The notes below the pieces were generated by a model. It ran no database searches and had not been told where the DNA came from. It saw only the letters and a list, made by a program, of their open reading frames with translations. This document shows, one piece after another, positions 57,201 to 64,000 of a DNA stretch of 64,000 nt (position 1 is its first letter; each line of letters starts with the position of its first letter). Position numbers and translations under genes: made by a program. The stretch comes from Bordetella petrii (GTDB taxonomy: Bacteria; Pseudomonadota; Gammaproteobacteria; Burkholderiales; Burkholderiaceae_B), in contig NC_010170.1 in NCBI RefSeq assembly GCF_000067205.1, positions 3,286,001 to 3,350,000 of the forward strand. The letters are read 5' to 3'.

Positions 57201-57265
57201 CAGCCCTATTATCGCGCCGCCCCCCGGTGGTAATCTGCCTACCGGTTTCCACTCAGCCCTGTTCC

Positions 57266-58069
57266 ATGCCCGACACCGAGTTCTGGCGCGACGCGCGATT
57301 GCCCTACGCGGAAAGCCGCCGCGCCGTGCACAGCCGCGCTTGCTACGTATCGCACACGCACGACACCGTGTCGATCGGCGCCGTGGACGCCGGCGGCAGC
57401 GTGTTCTGCAGCGGCGGCCAGCGGCGCCGGCTGCGGCCCGGCAGCCTGGTCATGGTGCCGGCGCATTGCGCGCACGCCTGCAACCCGGATGCCGACGCCG
57501 CCTGGAGCTACCAGATGCTGCACCTGGACGCCGGCTGGACCGCCGAGCTGCTGCGCGAAACCGCGCCCAGCGCAGGCCTGCCCGAACAGGCCTGCATCAG
57601 CGCCGCGCCCTCGGCCTATCACCGCTTCTGCCAGTTGAACGCGCTGCTGTTCTCCGACGCCGCTCCCGCCGACAAAGAAGCGGCGCTGGTGCTGTATATC
57701 GGCGGCCGCTCGTGGCTGGGCCGGCCGCCACGCACCGCGGCGCCGCGCCTGCCCGCGGCGCGCCTGCAGCACATCTTGGCCGTGTTGCGCGAGCCCGGCA
57801 GCCAGGCGCTGCCCCTGGCCGACCTGGCGGCCAGGGCCGGCATGAGCCGCTATCAGTTCATACGCGCCTGCCGCCAGGCCACCGGCATGACGCCGCACGC
57901 CTACCAGCTCGACCTGCGTATCGTGCAGGCCCGCCGCCTGCTGCGCGCTGGCCATAGCCTGAGCCGCATCGCGCAAGACCTGGGCTTCGCGGACCAAAGC
58001 CACTTCCAGCGCGCCTTCAAAGAGCGCGTGGCGGCAACGCCGGGCGCCTACCGGCGCGCCGGCGGCTGA
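57266..58069 (+). CDS. AraC-family transcriptional regulator
   Basis: The protein has 267 residues from the ATG at 57266 (MPDTEFWRDARLPYAESRRA). An N-terminal cupin-like ligand domain (S-H-T-H-D-T-V-S-I-G) is followed by two helix-turn-helix motifs (LADLAARAGMSRYQFIRACR and HSLSRIAQDLGFADQSHFQR). It is 105 bp upstream of a LysE-type exporter gene, which it likely activates. A 13-codon longer start is possible but unconserved. Confidence 0.88.
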   Translation: MPDTEFWRDARLPYAESRRAVHSRACYVSHTHDTVSIGAVDAGGSVFCSGGQRRRLRPGSLVMVPAHCAHACNPDADAAWSYQMLHLDAGWTAELLRETAPSAGLPEQACISAAPSAYHRFCQLNALLFSDAAPADKEAALVLYIGGRSWLGRPPRTAAPRLPAARLQHILAVLREPGSQALPLADLAARAGMSRYQFIRACRQATGMTPHAYQLDLRIVQARRLLRAGHSLSRIAQDLGFADQSHFQRAFKERVAATPGAYRRAGG

Positions 58070-58174
58070 CGCGCGGCCCCCGGCACACCCGGTCGTTACA
58101 TCCCATTCGCACTTTTCTTCAATACGCGCCGCCCGCCAGCGGCCAGAATGCCTGCCGACATTCAGAGAGGCAGC

Positions 58175-58852
58175 ATGGCGTTTTCGTGGCAACAATTCAT
58201 TCTGGTGGCGGGCGCGCACTTCCTGGCGCTGCTCAGCCCTGGCCCGGATTTTTTCCTGGTCGTGCGCGGCGCGCTGCTGCACGGCTGGCGCAAGGCGGCC
58301 GCGCTATGCCTGGGCATTGCCGCCGCCAATGGCGTCTTCATCGCCCTGGCCATCGGCGGGTTCTCCGCGCTGCGGCCCCACAGCCCACTCTTTTACGCGC
58401 TGCAGGCGGGCGGCTGTGTGTACCTGGCCTACCTGGGCGTATTGCTGATCCGCCACGCCCGACCGGCGGATACGGCCTTGCGCGCCGCCAGCCGCCCCGG
58501 CACAGCGGCCGCGCCCGCGTGGCACCGGCGCTTTGCCACCGGCTTCGCGTCGGGAATACTGAATCCCAAGAACGCCCTGTTCTATGCCAGCCTGTTTTCG
58601 CTGCTGGCCGGTGAGCACACCGGGATTGGCGCGCAGCTGGCCTACGGCCTGTGGATGTTCGGCGTGGTGCTGGGCTGGGACCTGCTGGTGGCGGCCGGCG
58701 TCGGCCACCCCGCCGCCGTGGCCTGGTTCGCCCGCTACAATGCCGCCGTGGAACGAGTCACCGGCGCCGTGCTGCTGCTGATCGCGGCGGGCGGCTGGTG
58801 GTTGCTGGCCGATGCCGCCATGTCGTCCTGGGCGGGGTTGGTCACCCAGTAG
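58175..58852 (+). CDS. LysE/RhtB-family amino-acid exporter
   Basis: The protein has 225 residues from the ATG at 58175 with G-A-G-A-G-G upstream. The first helix holds L-L-S-P-G-P-D-F-F-L-V-V-R-G, the RhtB signature, and F-A-S-G-I-L-N-P-K-N-A-L-F-Y occurs mid-protein. Six membrane helices. It exports a basic or hydrophobic amino acid or metabolite. The final 118 bp overlap antisense with the beta-helix protein gene. Confidence 0.9.
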   Translation: MAFSWQQFILVAGAHFLALLSPGPDFFLVVRGALLHGWRKAAALCLGIAAANGVFIALAIGGFSALRPHSPLFYALQAGGCVYLAYLGVLLIRHARPADTALRAASRPGTAAAPAWHRRFATGFASGILNPKNALFYASLFSLLAGEHTGIGAQLAYGLWMFGVVLGWDLLVAAGVGHPAAVAWFARYNAAVERVTGAVLLLIAAGGWWLLADAAMSSWAGLVTQ

Positions 58853-59697
58853 CCGCTGACCAGCACCGCCGGCGGGACGCTGGCGCTGACCCGCGCCGAG
58901 ACTTCCCAGGCATCCATGCGCACACGCAGCCCGGCATATACGCCATGCCCGGGGCCGGCCAAAATGCGGCCGCCGGCCTCGATGCCCTCGCCCACCCGGA
59001 TGGCCCCGTCCGCGATCACGTCGCCGCCGGCCTTGATGCCCCAGCCTGCCTCAAGGTGATCGCCGCACACGATCTCGCCAGCCGCCTGGATGCCGCGCGC
59101 GGCCATGACCGCGGCCTGCGCGCGCAGGTCGCCGCCGGTCTTGATGCCCTGCCCGCCGCGCAGCGCACCGCCGATGTCCAGCCCTTGCCCGGCCAGCACC
59201 GCCCCGGCGGCATGCGCGTCTTGCCCGGTGCGGATGTCCCAGGCGGCGCGCAGCACGCCGCCGCAATCCAGCCTGGCGCCGGCGGCGATGCCCCAACCGG
59301 CCTGGACGTCGCCGCCAGCGCGGATGTCGCCATCGCAGACGATACTGCCCTGCGCTTCGATGTTGCCGCCGGCCACGATGGCGCCGCCAGCCCGCACGCC
59401 TGCGCCGCTGACAATGCGCGCGCCCGCGCGCACCACCGTATCGACGCAGATGCCGCGCCGCGCCACCAGGGTGCCGGCGAACACGATGGCGGCGGCGTCG
59501 ATGGAATCCAGCACCAGCACGTTGTCGGTAGGGCCGAATTGGTCGAGCAGCCAGCAGGCGTCGTCGACGCGCCCGTCGGCCACCAGGGCATCCAGCACGG
59601 CCTGGTAATCGCCCTGGCCGTGGTGGTCGCGCAGGAACCACTTATAACCGCTGGCGCAGGGATTCTTGGCTTTGACGAAATTCTTGGTAAGTTGCAT
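58735..59697 (-). CDS. Beta-helix hexapeptide-repeat protein
   Basis: The protein has 320 residues. After an N-terminal helical domain (K-N-P-C-A-S-G-Y-K-W-F ... C-W-L-L-D-Q-F-G-P-T-D), residues ~75-265 are a run of Gly/Ala hexad repeats such as I-x-A-G-G-D, expected to form a left-handed or bactofilin-like beta-helix. No signal peptide. The last ~40 residues (S-G-Y-W-V-T-N-P-A ...) are encoded antisense to the LysE 3' end. The Shine-Dalgarno is not evident. Function unknown; a scaffolding role is possible. Confidence 0.65.
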   Translation of the reverse strand: MQLTKNFVKAKNPCASGYKWFLRDHHGQGDYQAVLDALVADGRVDDACWLLDQFGPTDNVLVLDSIDAAAIVFAGTLVARRGICVDTVVRAGARIVSGAGVRAGGAIVAGGNIEAQGSIVCDGDIRAGGDVQAGWGIAAGARLDCGGVLRAAWDIRTGQDAHAAGAVLAGQGLDIGGALRGGQGIKTGGDLRAQAAVMAARGIQAAGEIVCGDHLEAGWGIKAGGDVIADGAIRVGEGIEAGGRILAGPGHGVYAGLRVRMDAWEVSARVSASVPPAVLVSGYWVTNPAQDDMAASASNHQPPAAISSSTAPVTRSTAAL

Positions 59698-59845
59698 GAC
59701 ACTACGCGTGAAAAATGGCTATGGACCCTGTGCCGCGACGCCGCCGGCGGCAGTGTGGCCAGGCCCGCGCGCGTGCAGCGGGCGGGCCTGGAAGACCGAA
59801 AACAGGGAATCGAGAGAGAGGCTGCGGCCGGAAGGGCCGCGCCGA

Positions 59846-59968
59846 TTAGCCGGGTTTGGCTCGCGCGTAGGCCGAGCGCACGGCCACGTCGTGCGAGCCC
59901 ACCGGCGTGGGCCGCAACGCGGCAATCGCTGCGCGCAATGCAAAAGAAGTAGAAACGAGCCTGATCAT
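59846..59968 (-). CDS. Candidate 40-residue small protein
   Basis: A short frame beginning M-I-R-L-V-S-T-S-F-A-L-R-A-A has a weak T-A-G-G-A about twelve bases before its ATG. It lies in a 335-bp gap with no other gene. The hairpin GCGGCC-GGAAG-GGCCGC sits immediately beyond its stop (59823-59840) and might be its terminator, though the T-run is poor. No homologue is recognised, so it may be spurious. Confidence 0.3.
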   Translation of the reverse strand: MIRLVSTSFALRAAIAALRPTPVGSHDVAVRSAYARAKPG

Positions 59969-60032
59969 GACGCCGGCATCCTACCATCCACGCAGCCCGC
60001 GTCAAGCCGCGGCTGGCGCGCAGCCACGGCTA

Positions 60033-60776
60033 TTACAGCAGCCAGCGGAACGCGCGGCGCAACTCCGCCGCTCCGTTGTCGGTGTACCAGCGGCCATGCG
60101 CCAGAATGACGCGCCGTGGATCCCATTCGATCATCTGCCGCACGGCGGCGCGCAGTTCGGCGCGGCCCCGGGCGAAGGTCAGCCGCAAATCGCGCGGCAT
60201 CTGGCCGTCGGGGTCCTGCACGCCGCCCAGGCGGGTCAGCCAGCGGGCGAAGGCCGAGCCCAGGCGGTCCGGCTCGAAATTCTCGATCAGGTCGGTCAGA
60301 ATCAAGGTGCGGCTGCGGTAGTGAAAGAACTCCACCTCCGTCAGGTAGCTGCCGGCGACGGGCAGCGTGGCCAGTTCAGCATCCCACGGATAGCCGCCCG
60401 CCTCGCACAGCGGCCTCACAGGAAAATCGATGCGCCCGGCGGCTTGTTCGCGCACGCGCGGCGCGGCATACACCACGGCCTGTCCGAACGCGCGATGCCA
60501 GTCGGGCACCCACCAGTAATGAATGCGGCTGGGGGCCACGATCCAGCGCGGCTCGCCCAGGCGCTCGATGGCGCTGCGCAGCTCGGGGGTGAGCGTCGTG
60601 GGCGAATGAATGAACAGGCCGCCGCTTTCGAGCCGCAGCACCGTCATGCGCGTGGGAAAGCGCATTTTGGGCCAGGCCGGCCCATAGCGGATGAGCGGGC
60701 CGTCCACCACCCACACATCGGCGTCGACCGGCTTCAGCGTATTGAGGGGGGCATACTGCAGGCGGCTATCGTCCAC
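60033..60776 (-). CDS. DUF4336 family protein
   Basis: The protein has 247 residues with a GTG start at 60776, preceded by GGGAG at a seven-base distance. The sequence has a metallo-beta-lactamase-like order of beta strands with scattered H and D residues (H-S-P-T-T-L-T, A-P-S-R-I-H-Y, D-L-I-E-N-F, A-H-G-R-W), consistent with DUF4336, a family of unknown function related to that fold. The classic HxHxDH motif is not evident. Confidence 0.75.
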   Translation of the reverse strand: MDDSRLQYAPLNTLKPVDADVWVVDGPLIRYGPAWPKMRFPTRMTVLRLESGGLFIHSPTTLTPELRSAIERLGEPRWIVAPSRIHYWWVPDWHRAFGQAVVYAAPRVREQAAGRIDFPVRPLCEAGGYPWDAELATLPVAGSYLTEVEFFHYRSRTLILTDLIENFEPDRLGSAFARWLTRLGGVQDPDGQMPRDLRLTFARGRAELRAAVRQMIEWDPRRVILAHGRWYTDNGAAELRRAFRWLL

Positions 60777-60827
60777 GCCAGGCTCCCTGCCCGGCGCGGC
60801 AAGCCGCGCCGGGTTGCGCGAGGCGGA

Positions 60828-61253
60828 TCAGACCACCGTGAGCGTCACGTCGATATTGTTGCGCGTGGCATTCGAGTACGGGCACACGATGTGGGCGCGC
60901 TGGACCAGGTCTTCGGCCTGTTCGCGCGCCATGCCGGGCAGCGAGATCTTCAGTTCGACTTCAATGCCGAAGCCATTGGGGATGGGGCCGATGCCCACCG
61001 AGCCGTCCACCGACACATCGGCCGGAATGGCGATCTTGTCGCGGTTGGCCACGAATTTCATGGCGCCCAGGAAGCACGCCGAATAGCCGGCGGCAAACAG
61101 TTGTTCGGGGTTGGTGCCGTTGCCGCCGGCCCCACCCAGCTCGCGCGGGGTGGTCAGTTTGACGTCGAGCACGTTGTCGGACGACACGGCACGGCCGTCG
61201 CGGCCGCCGGTGGCCTTGGCATAAGCACGATAAGCAACTTTTTCGAGAGACAT
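60828..61253 (-). CDS. ohr: Organic hydroperoxide reductase Ohr
   Basis: The protein has 141 residues from the ATG at 61253 with A-A-G-G-A-A. Reactive C60 (G-Y-S-A-C-F) and resolving C near 125 (A-H-I-V-C-P-Y-S-N-A-T) are the Ohr pair, in an OsmC fold that reduces organic peroxides. Its promoter region carries an OhrR operator, and ohrR lies upstream in the same orientation. Confidence 0.95.
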   Translation of the reverse strand: MSLEKVAYRAYAKATGGRDGRAVSSDNVLDVKLTTPRELGGAGGNGTNPEQLFAAGYSACFLGAMKFVANRDKIAIPADVSVDGSVGIGPIPNGFGIEVELKISLPGMAREQAEDLVQRAHIVCPYSNATRNNIDVTLTVV

Positions 61254-61338
61254 GGCAATTCCTTTCAAGAGAGGTTCAGAGACAACGGCGATTCCACCAA
61301 AGTACGGCTCGCCGGGGCCGGATACAAGTTGCAAGCGA

Positions 61339-61353
61339 TTAAATAGTGCACTA
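61339..61353. promoter_or_regulatory. OhrR operator upstream of ohr
   Basis: TTAAATAGTGCACTA contains the perfect palindrome TAGTGCACTA (61344-61353). Its core is shared with the operator upstream of ohrR. It is about 90 bp upstream of the ohr ATG. Confidence 0.6.
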
Positions 61354-61386
61354 CTTATTTGGCAGCATCAAAAACTCCACAAACAT

Positions 61387-61860
61387 TCAACCGTTCGCCA
61401 TCAGGCGGCCGCGCAGGTGATCCAGCTGCGCCTTGAGCGCGGCAAGATCGTCGGGCGCGCATTCCGTGGCACACAGCACCGACACCGGCACTTGCGCGGC
61501 CTTTTGCTTCAGGTCGCGCCCGGCGCGCGTCAGGCTGACGATGACCTGGCGCTCGTCCTGCTCGGCCCGCAGCCGCGTCACCAGCCCCGCGGCCTCCATG
61601 CGCTTGAGCAGCGGCGTGAGCGTGGCCGAATCAAGGAACAGCTTGCGGCCGATGTCCGACAACGTGAGCTGGTCTTGTTCCCACAGCACCATCATCACCA
61701 GGTACTGAGGGTACGTCAGGCCCAGCGAACGCAGCAGCTTGCGGTATACCTTGTTCATGGCCAGGGTGGTGGAATGCAAGGCAAAGCAGAGCTGCTCGTC
61801 GAGCAGCAGCGACGGGGCAGTGGCGGAGGAAGAACGTCGGCGAGTCATGATGGAAGCCAT
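61387..61860 (-). CDS. ohrR: Organic-peroxide sensor OhrR (MarR family)
   Basis: The protein has 157 residues from the ATG at 61860 (alternative ATG at 61848). The peroxide-sensing Cys is in L-L-D-E-Q-L-C-F-A-L-H-S; a winged helix (T-L-S-D-I-G-R-K-L-F-L-D-S-A-T-L-T) follows. Oxidation of the Cys releases DNA and derepresses ohr. A second Cys pair (V-L-C-A-T-E-C) near the end may allow intersubunit disulfides as in 2-Cys OhrRs. It lies 133 bp upstream of ohr. Confidence 0.93.
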   Translation of the reverse strand: MASIMTRRRSSSATAPSLLLDEQLCFALHSTTLAMNKVYRKLLRSLGLTYPQYLVMMVLWEQDQLTLSDIGRKLFLDSATLTPLLKRMEAAGLVTRLRAEQDERQVIVSLTRAGRDLKQKAAQVPVSVLCATECAPDDLAALKAQLDHLRGRLMANG

Positions 61861-61866
61861 AATACA

Positions 61867-61881
61867 TAGCGCACTATTTAA
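61867..61881. promoter_or_regulatory. OhrR operator upstream of ohrR
   Basis: TAGCGCACTATTTAA is the reverse complement of the operator core upstream of ohr with one changed base, and begins seven bases from the ohrR ATG. It should allow autorepression. Confidence 0.6.
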
Positions 61882-61944
61882 TTGCAAGCGATTTTTTAAG
61901 CTACCCTGCTACCTCCCACCGCCCGCCGCACCCAAGCGCCTGCC

Positions 61945-62454
61945 TCAGGCGGGCGGCGTATCGAAGGCCCGGTGATATCGCACGGTGCCGCGCGCGCGGC
62001 CGCGCCAGGCTTGCACCAGGAAGTACTCGGGCGGCACGTCCGGCAGCACCAGCGCCGCCTCCGGCTGGAAACCGAAGCGGCTGTAGTAATGCGGCCGGCC
62101 CAGCACCACGCAGCCCGCCGCGCCGCGCCCGCGCAGGCGCGCCAACCCTTCGATGACCAGCATCGAACCGATACCGCGCCCCTGGCAGTCGGGCGCCACA
62201 GCGATAGGGCCAAGACCGTACCAGCCGGCCGTGGTGCCGCCTGGCCCCGCGATGCTGACCGGCGAGAAGGCCACGTGGCCCACCACCCGGCCTTGCGCTT
62301 CGGCCACCAGCGACAGGGCCAGCGCGCCAGCGGCGCGCAGGGCGTCGATGACCGGGCCTTCGGTGTGCTCGCTGTAAGGCTCGTGGCGGAAAGCGTCTTG
62401 GGTGACGGAGAAAATGGCGGCGACATCGGCGTCGGTTTCGGGGCGTAGCAGCAT
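61945..62454 (-). CDS. GNAT-family N-acetyltransferase
   Basis: The protein has 169 residues with an acetyl-CoA-binding motif G-L-G-P-I-A-V-A-P-D-C-Q-G-R-G-I-G (Q-x2-G-x-G/A). The YhbS-like region F-S-P-V-S-I-A-G and L-G-R-P-H-Y-Y-S-R-F-G-F follow. Substrate unknown. Downstream of ohrR by over 80 bp and probably separate. Confidence 0.85.
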   Translation of the reverse strand: MLLRPETDADVAAIFSVTQDAFRHEPYSEHTEGPVIDALRAAGALALSLVAEAQGRVVGHVAFSPVSIAGPGGTTAGWYGLGPIAVAPDCQGRGIGSMLVIEGLARLRGRGAAGCVVLGRPHYYSRFGFQPEAALVLPDVPPEYFLVQAWRGRARGTVRYHRAFDTPPA

Positions 62455-62528
62455 GGCATGGACCTTAGCATGACGCGGCAGTCCGTAGAATGGGCGCCTT
62501 TACCCCTCTTTTACCCTACAGGCACCGC

Positions 62529-62792
62529 ATGGAAACCGAACTCGACGGCCGTTTGCTGGCGCTGCGCCAGACCGTGGCATTGGCCCTGGCGCTGTCCACG
62601 CGCAGCAACCCGCAAGCGACTGAACTGGCGCTGGATATCCTGGCCGACCTGAAGGCCCACGCCGCGCCGGCGCCCGCCGACAGCCCGTTCGAAACGCCGC
62701 CCTGGGCCAGCGGCGCGCAATCGGAGCTGGACGACATTGCCCGGCTGGTGCGCGTATTCACCCAGCAGCCCGGCGACGATTCAGGCCAGTAG
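62529..62792 (+). CDS. Hypothetical protein
   Basis: The protein has 87 residues from the ATG at 62529 (M-E-T-E-L-D-G-R-L-L-A-L-R), with a helical N-terminal half and an acidic C-terminus. No signal peptide and no recognised domain. An ATG 13 codons upstream has weaker context. Its 3' end overlaps the convergent GlxA-type regulator by 12 bp. Confidence 0.5.
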   Translation: METELDGRLLALRQTVALALALSTRSNPQATELALDILADLKAHAAPAPADSPFETPPWASGAQSELDDIARLVRVFTQQPGDDSGQ

Positions 62793-63746
62793 CGCTTCGC
62801 GCGCCGCGCGGCGCAGGGCCTGCGGCGGCTGCCCGTAGCGCCGCACGAACGCTCGACGCATGCGCTCGGCATCGGCGAAGCCGGTGACGCGGGCTATGGC
62901 GTCGATGCTCATGCCGCCGGCCTCGACGTGCGCGCGCGCCGCTTCGGCGCGGATGCGCTCGACCGCCTTGGCCGGCGTCTGGCCGGTCTCGGCCTTGAAA
63001 CTGCGAATGAACTGGCGCGGGCTCAGGCAGGCCGCCGTGGCGAGCTCTTCAATACTGAGCGGCGCGGTAAGGTGCTGCCTGATGTAGCCCAGCACCCGGC
63101 GCATGCGCTCGCTTTGAGGCGCCAGGTCTTGCAGCGCCGAAAACTGCGATTGCCCGCCCGCGCGCCGGTGGTACACCACCATATCGCGCGCGACCTGGCG
63201 CGCGACGTCGGCGCCCAGGTCCTCTTCCACCATGGCCAGGGCCAGGTCGATGCCGGCGGTAATACCGGCCGACGTCCATACGTGTTCATCGCGCAGATAG
63301 ATTCTGTCGCTGTCGACCTTGATATCCGGGTAGCGGCGCTGCAGCTCGGCCGCATGGCGCCAATGGGTGGTGGCGCGGCGGCCGTCCAGCAGCCCCGCCG
63401 CGGCCAGCACGAATGCGCCGGTGCACACGCTGGCCAGGCGCGCGCGACGCGCCTGCGCGTCCATGAGAAATGCGCGCGCGCCCGGCGTGGCGCCGGTCTG
63501 GCGCGGGCCTGTGCCGCCCGGCACCAGCACAATGTCGGGGCGCACATCGCGCCACGGGCGGGTAAGCACCTCGACGCCGGCCGAGCTGGCCACCCGCCCG
63601 CCGCGCGCCGACACCAGCAGCGGCGCATACGCCGGGCCGCGCGGCCCGGCCGCCACTTCGGCGGCAACCTGGAACACTGACAGCGGGCCGGCCATGTCAA
63701 GCAGCTGGAAGCCGGGGGTCATCACGAAAGCGATCTGGATAGGCAT
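62781..63746 (-). CDS. GlxA-family AraC regulator (DJ-1/PfpI + HTH)
   Basis: The protein has 321 residues from the ATG at 63746 (MPIQIAFVMTPGFQLLDMAG). A DJ-1/PfpI-like domain with the Cys elbow A-S-V-C-T-G-A-F precedes two AraC-type helix-turn-helices (LSIEELATAACLSPRQFIRS and MSIDAIARVTGFADAERMRR). This class often controls catabolic or efflux genes. Divergent from the MFS gene at the right edge, a likely target. A start ten codons upstream (M-N-D-V-F-P-L-K) is an alternative. Confidence 0.88.
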   Translation of the reverse strand: MPIQIAFVMTPGFQLLDMAGPLSVFQVAAEVAAGPRGPAYAPLLVSARGGRVASSAGVEVLTRPWRDVRPDIVLVPGGTGPRQTGATPGARAFLMDAQARRARLASVCTGAFVLAAAGLLDGRRATTHWRHAAELQRRYPDIKVDSDRIYLRDEHVWTSAGITAGIDLALAMVEEDLGADVARQVARDMVVYHRRAGGQSQFSALQDLAPQSERMRRVLGYIRQHLTAPLSIEELATAACLSPRQFIRSFKAETGQTPAKAVERIRAEAARAHVEAGGMSIDAIARVTGFADAERMRRAFVRRYGQPPQALRRAAREALLA

Positions 63747-63828
63747 GGCAATTTTCAAGGGAAATACGTCATTCATGCCATAGCATCGTTCGCTACAGTG
63801 AGGCCTGTCAACCTCTGCACCTGTTTCC

Positions 63829-64000
63829 ATGACTGCTCTTGCCCGCCTGCATGCCGGCCGCCGCAACGCCCGTGTCCTGGCCATCTGCCAGGGCCTGTAC
63901 ATTGCCGCCATCTCCATTGACCTGACCCTGACCGCGCTGACCGGCCACATGCTGGCGCCGGACAAGGCGCTGGCCACGCTGCCGTTTGCCCTGATCACCG
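63829..64000 (+). CDS. MFS transporter, N-terminal fragment (runs off window)
   Basis: Only 57 codons are inside the window: M-T-A-L-A-R-L-H-A-G-R-R-N-A-R-V-L followed by two hydrophobic stretches separated by a short linker. The pattern is that of a major-facilitator N-terminus. It is divergent from the GlxA-type regulator, 82 bp away. Confidence 0.7.
   Translation, partial: MTALARLHAGRRNARVLAICQGLYIAAISIDLTLTALTGHMLAPDKALATLPFALIT

Overview
The window comes from a GC-rich Gram-negative bacterium, most likely an Alcaligenaceae betaproteobacterium of the Bordetella/Achromobacter type. I infer this from gene order (rimP-nusA-infB-rbfA-truB-typA, fkpB-ispH, hpnCDE), from an FNR protein with the Cys-X2-Cys-X5-Cys N-terminus, from the number of LysR regulators and from the short signal-peptide proteins. 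Nearly all of the sequence is chromosomal core or ordinary accessory DNA. The only insertion sequence is one IS3-family copy.

Layout. 0-2.3 kb: polA start, a LOG-family gene, and a LysR regulator divergent from a tautomerase. 2.3-13.7 kb: a minus-strand information-processing block (scpB, rluB, then rimP-nusA-infB-rbfA-truB-typA) with an intrinsic hairpin directly in front of rimP. 13.7-22.3 kb: tRNA-fMet, tRNA-Thr and tRNA-Asn, three LysR regulators (one divergent from an MFS exporter, one from an epoxide-hydrolase-like enzyme), a CobW-type GTPase and a cupin. 22.3-36.6 kb: maiA, fkpB-ispH, radC, kynB-kynA, rpmE2, an ArnT-like glycosyltransferase coupled to a MATE exporter, a TauE permease, radA, and a von Willebrand lipoprotein / ECF sigma / anti-sigma operon. 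36.6-42 kb: SDR, alr, the squalene-forming hpnCDE genes and crcB.

42-48.5 kb is the most interesting stretch. A Fur-box promoter drives a PepSY / DUF2271 / DUF4198 / ApbE / CysJ-like flavoprotein operon. I read it as a transmembrane flavin electron-transfer (ferric-reductase-like) system. The DUF2271 protein has a flavinylation motif (D-G-V-S-G-A-T), and the ApbE transferase and an NADPH flavoprotein lie in the same operon. The first gene is cut at codon 17 by a 1,282-bp IS3-family element with a clean 3-bp target duplication, and removing the IS restores one 209-residue frame. The operon is followed by a roughly 0.7-kb array of palindromic repeats between convergent genes.

48.5-64 kb: clpB with a sigma-32-like promoter, fnr with an FNR box over its own ribosome-binding site, a secreted hydrolase, a NUDIX-DUF3820 pair, an M14 peptidase, an NlpE-like lipoprotein, an AraC regulator, a LysE exporter overlapping a left-handed-beta-helix-like protein on the other strand, a DUF4336 protein, the ohrR-ohr peroxide module with two matching operators, a GNAT enzyme, a GlxA-type AraC regulator and the start of an MFS gene.

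Start codons were moved downstream of the longest open frame wherever a domain boundary, Shine-Dalgarno sequence or stop-start overlap supported it. All functions are assigned from recognised sequence patterns, without database searches.
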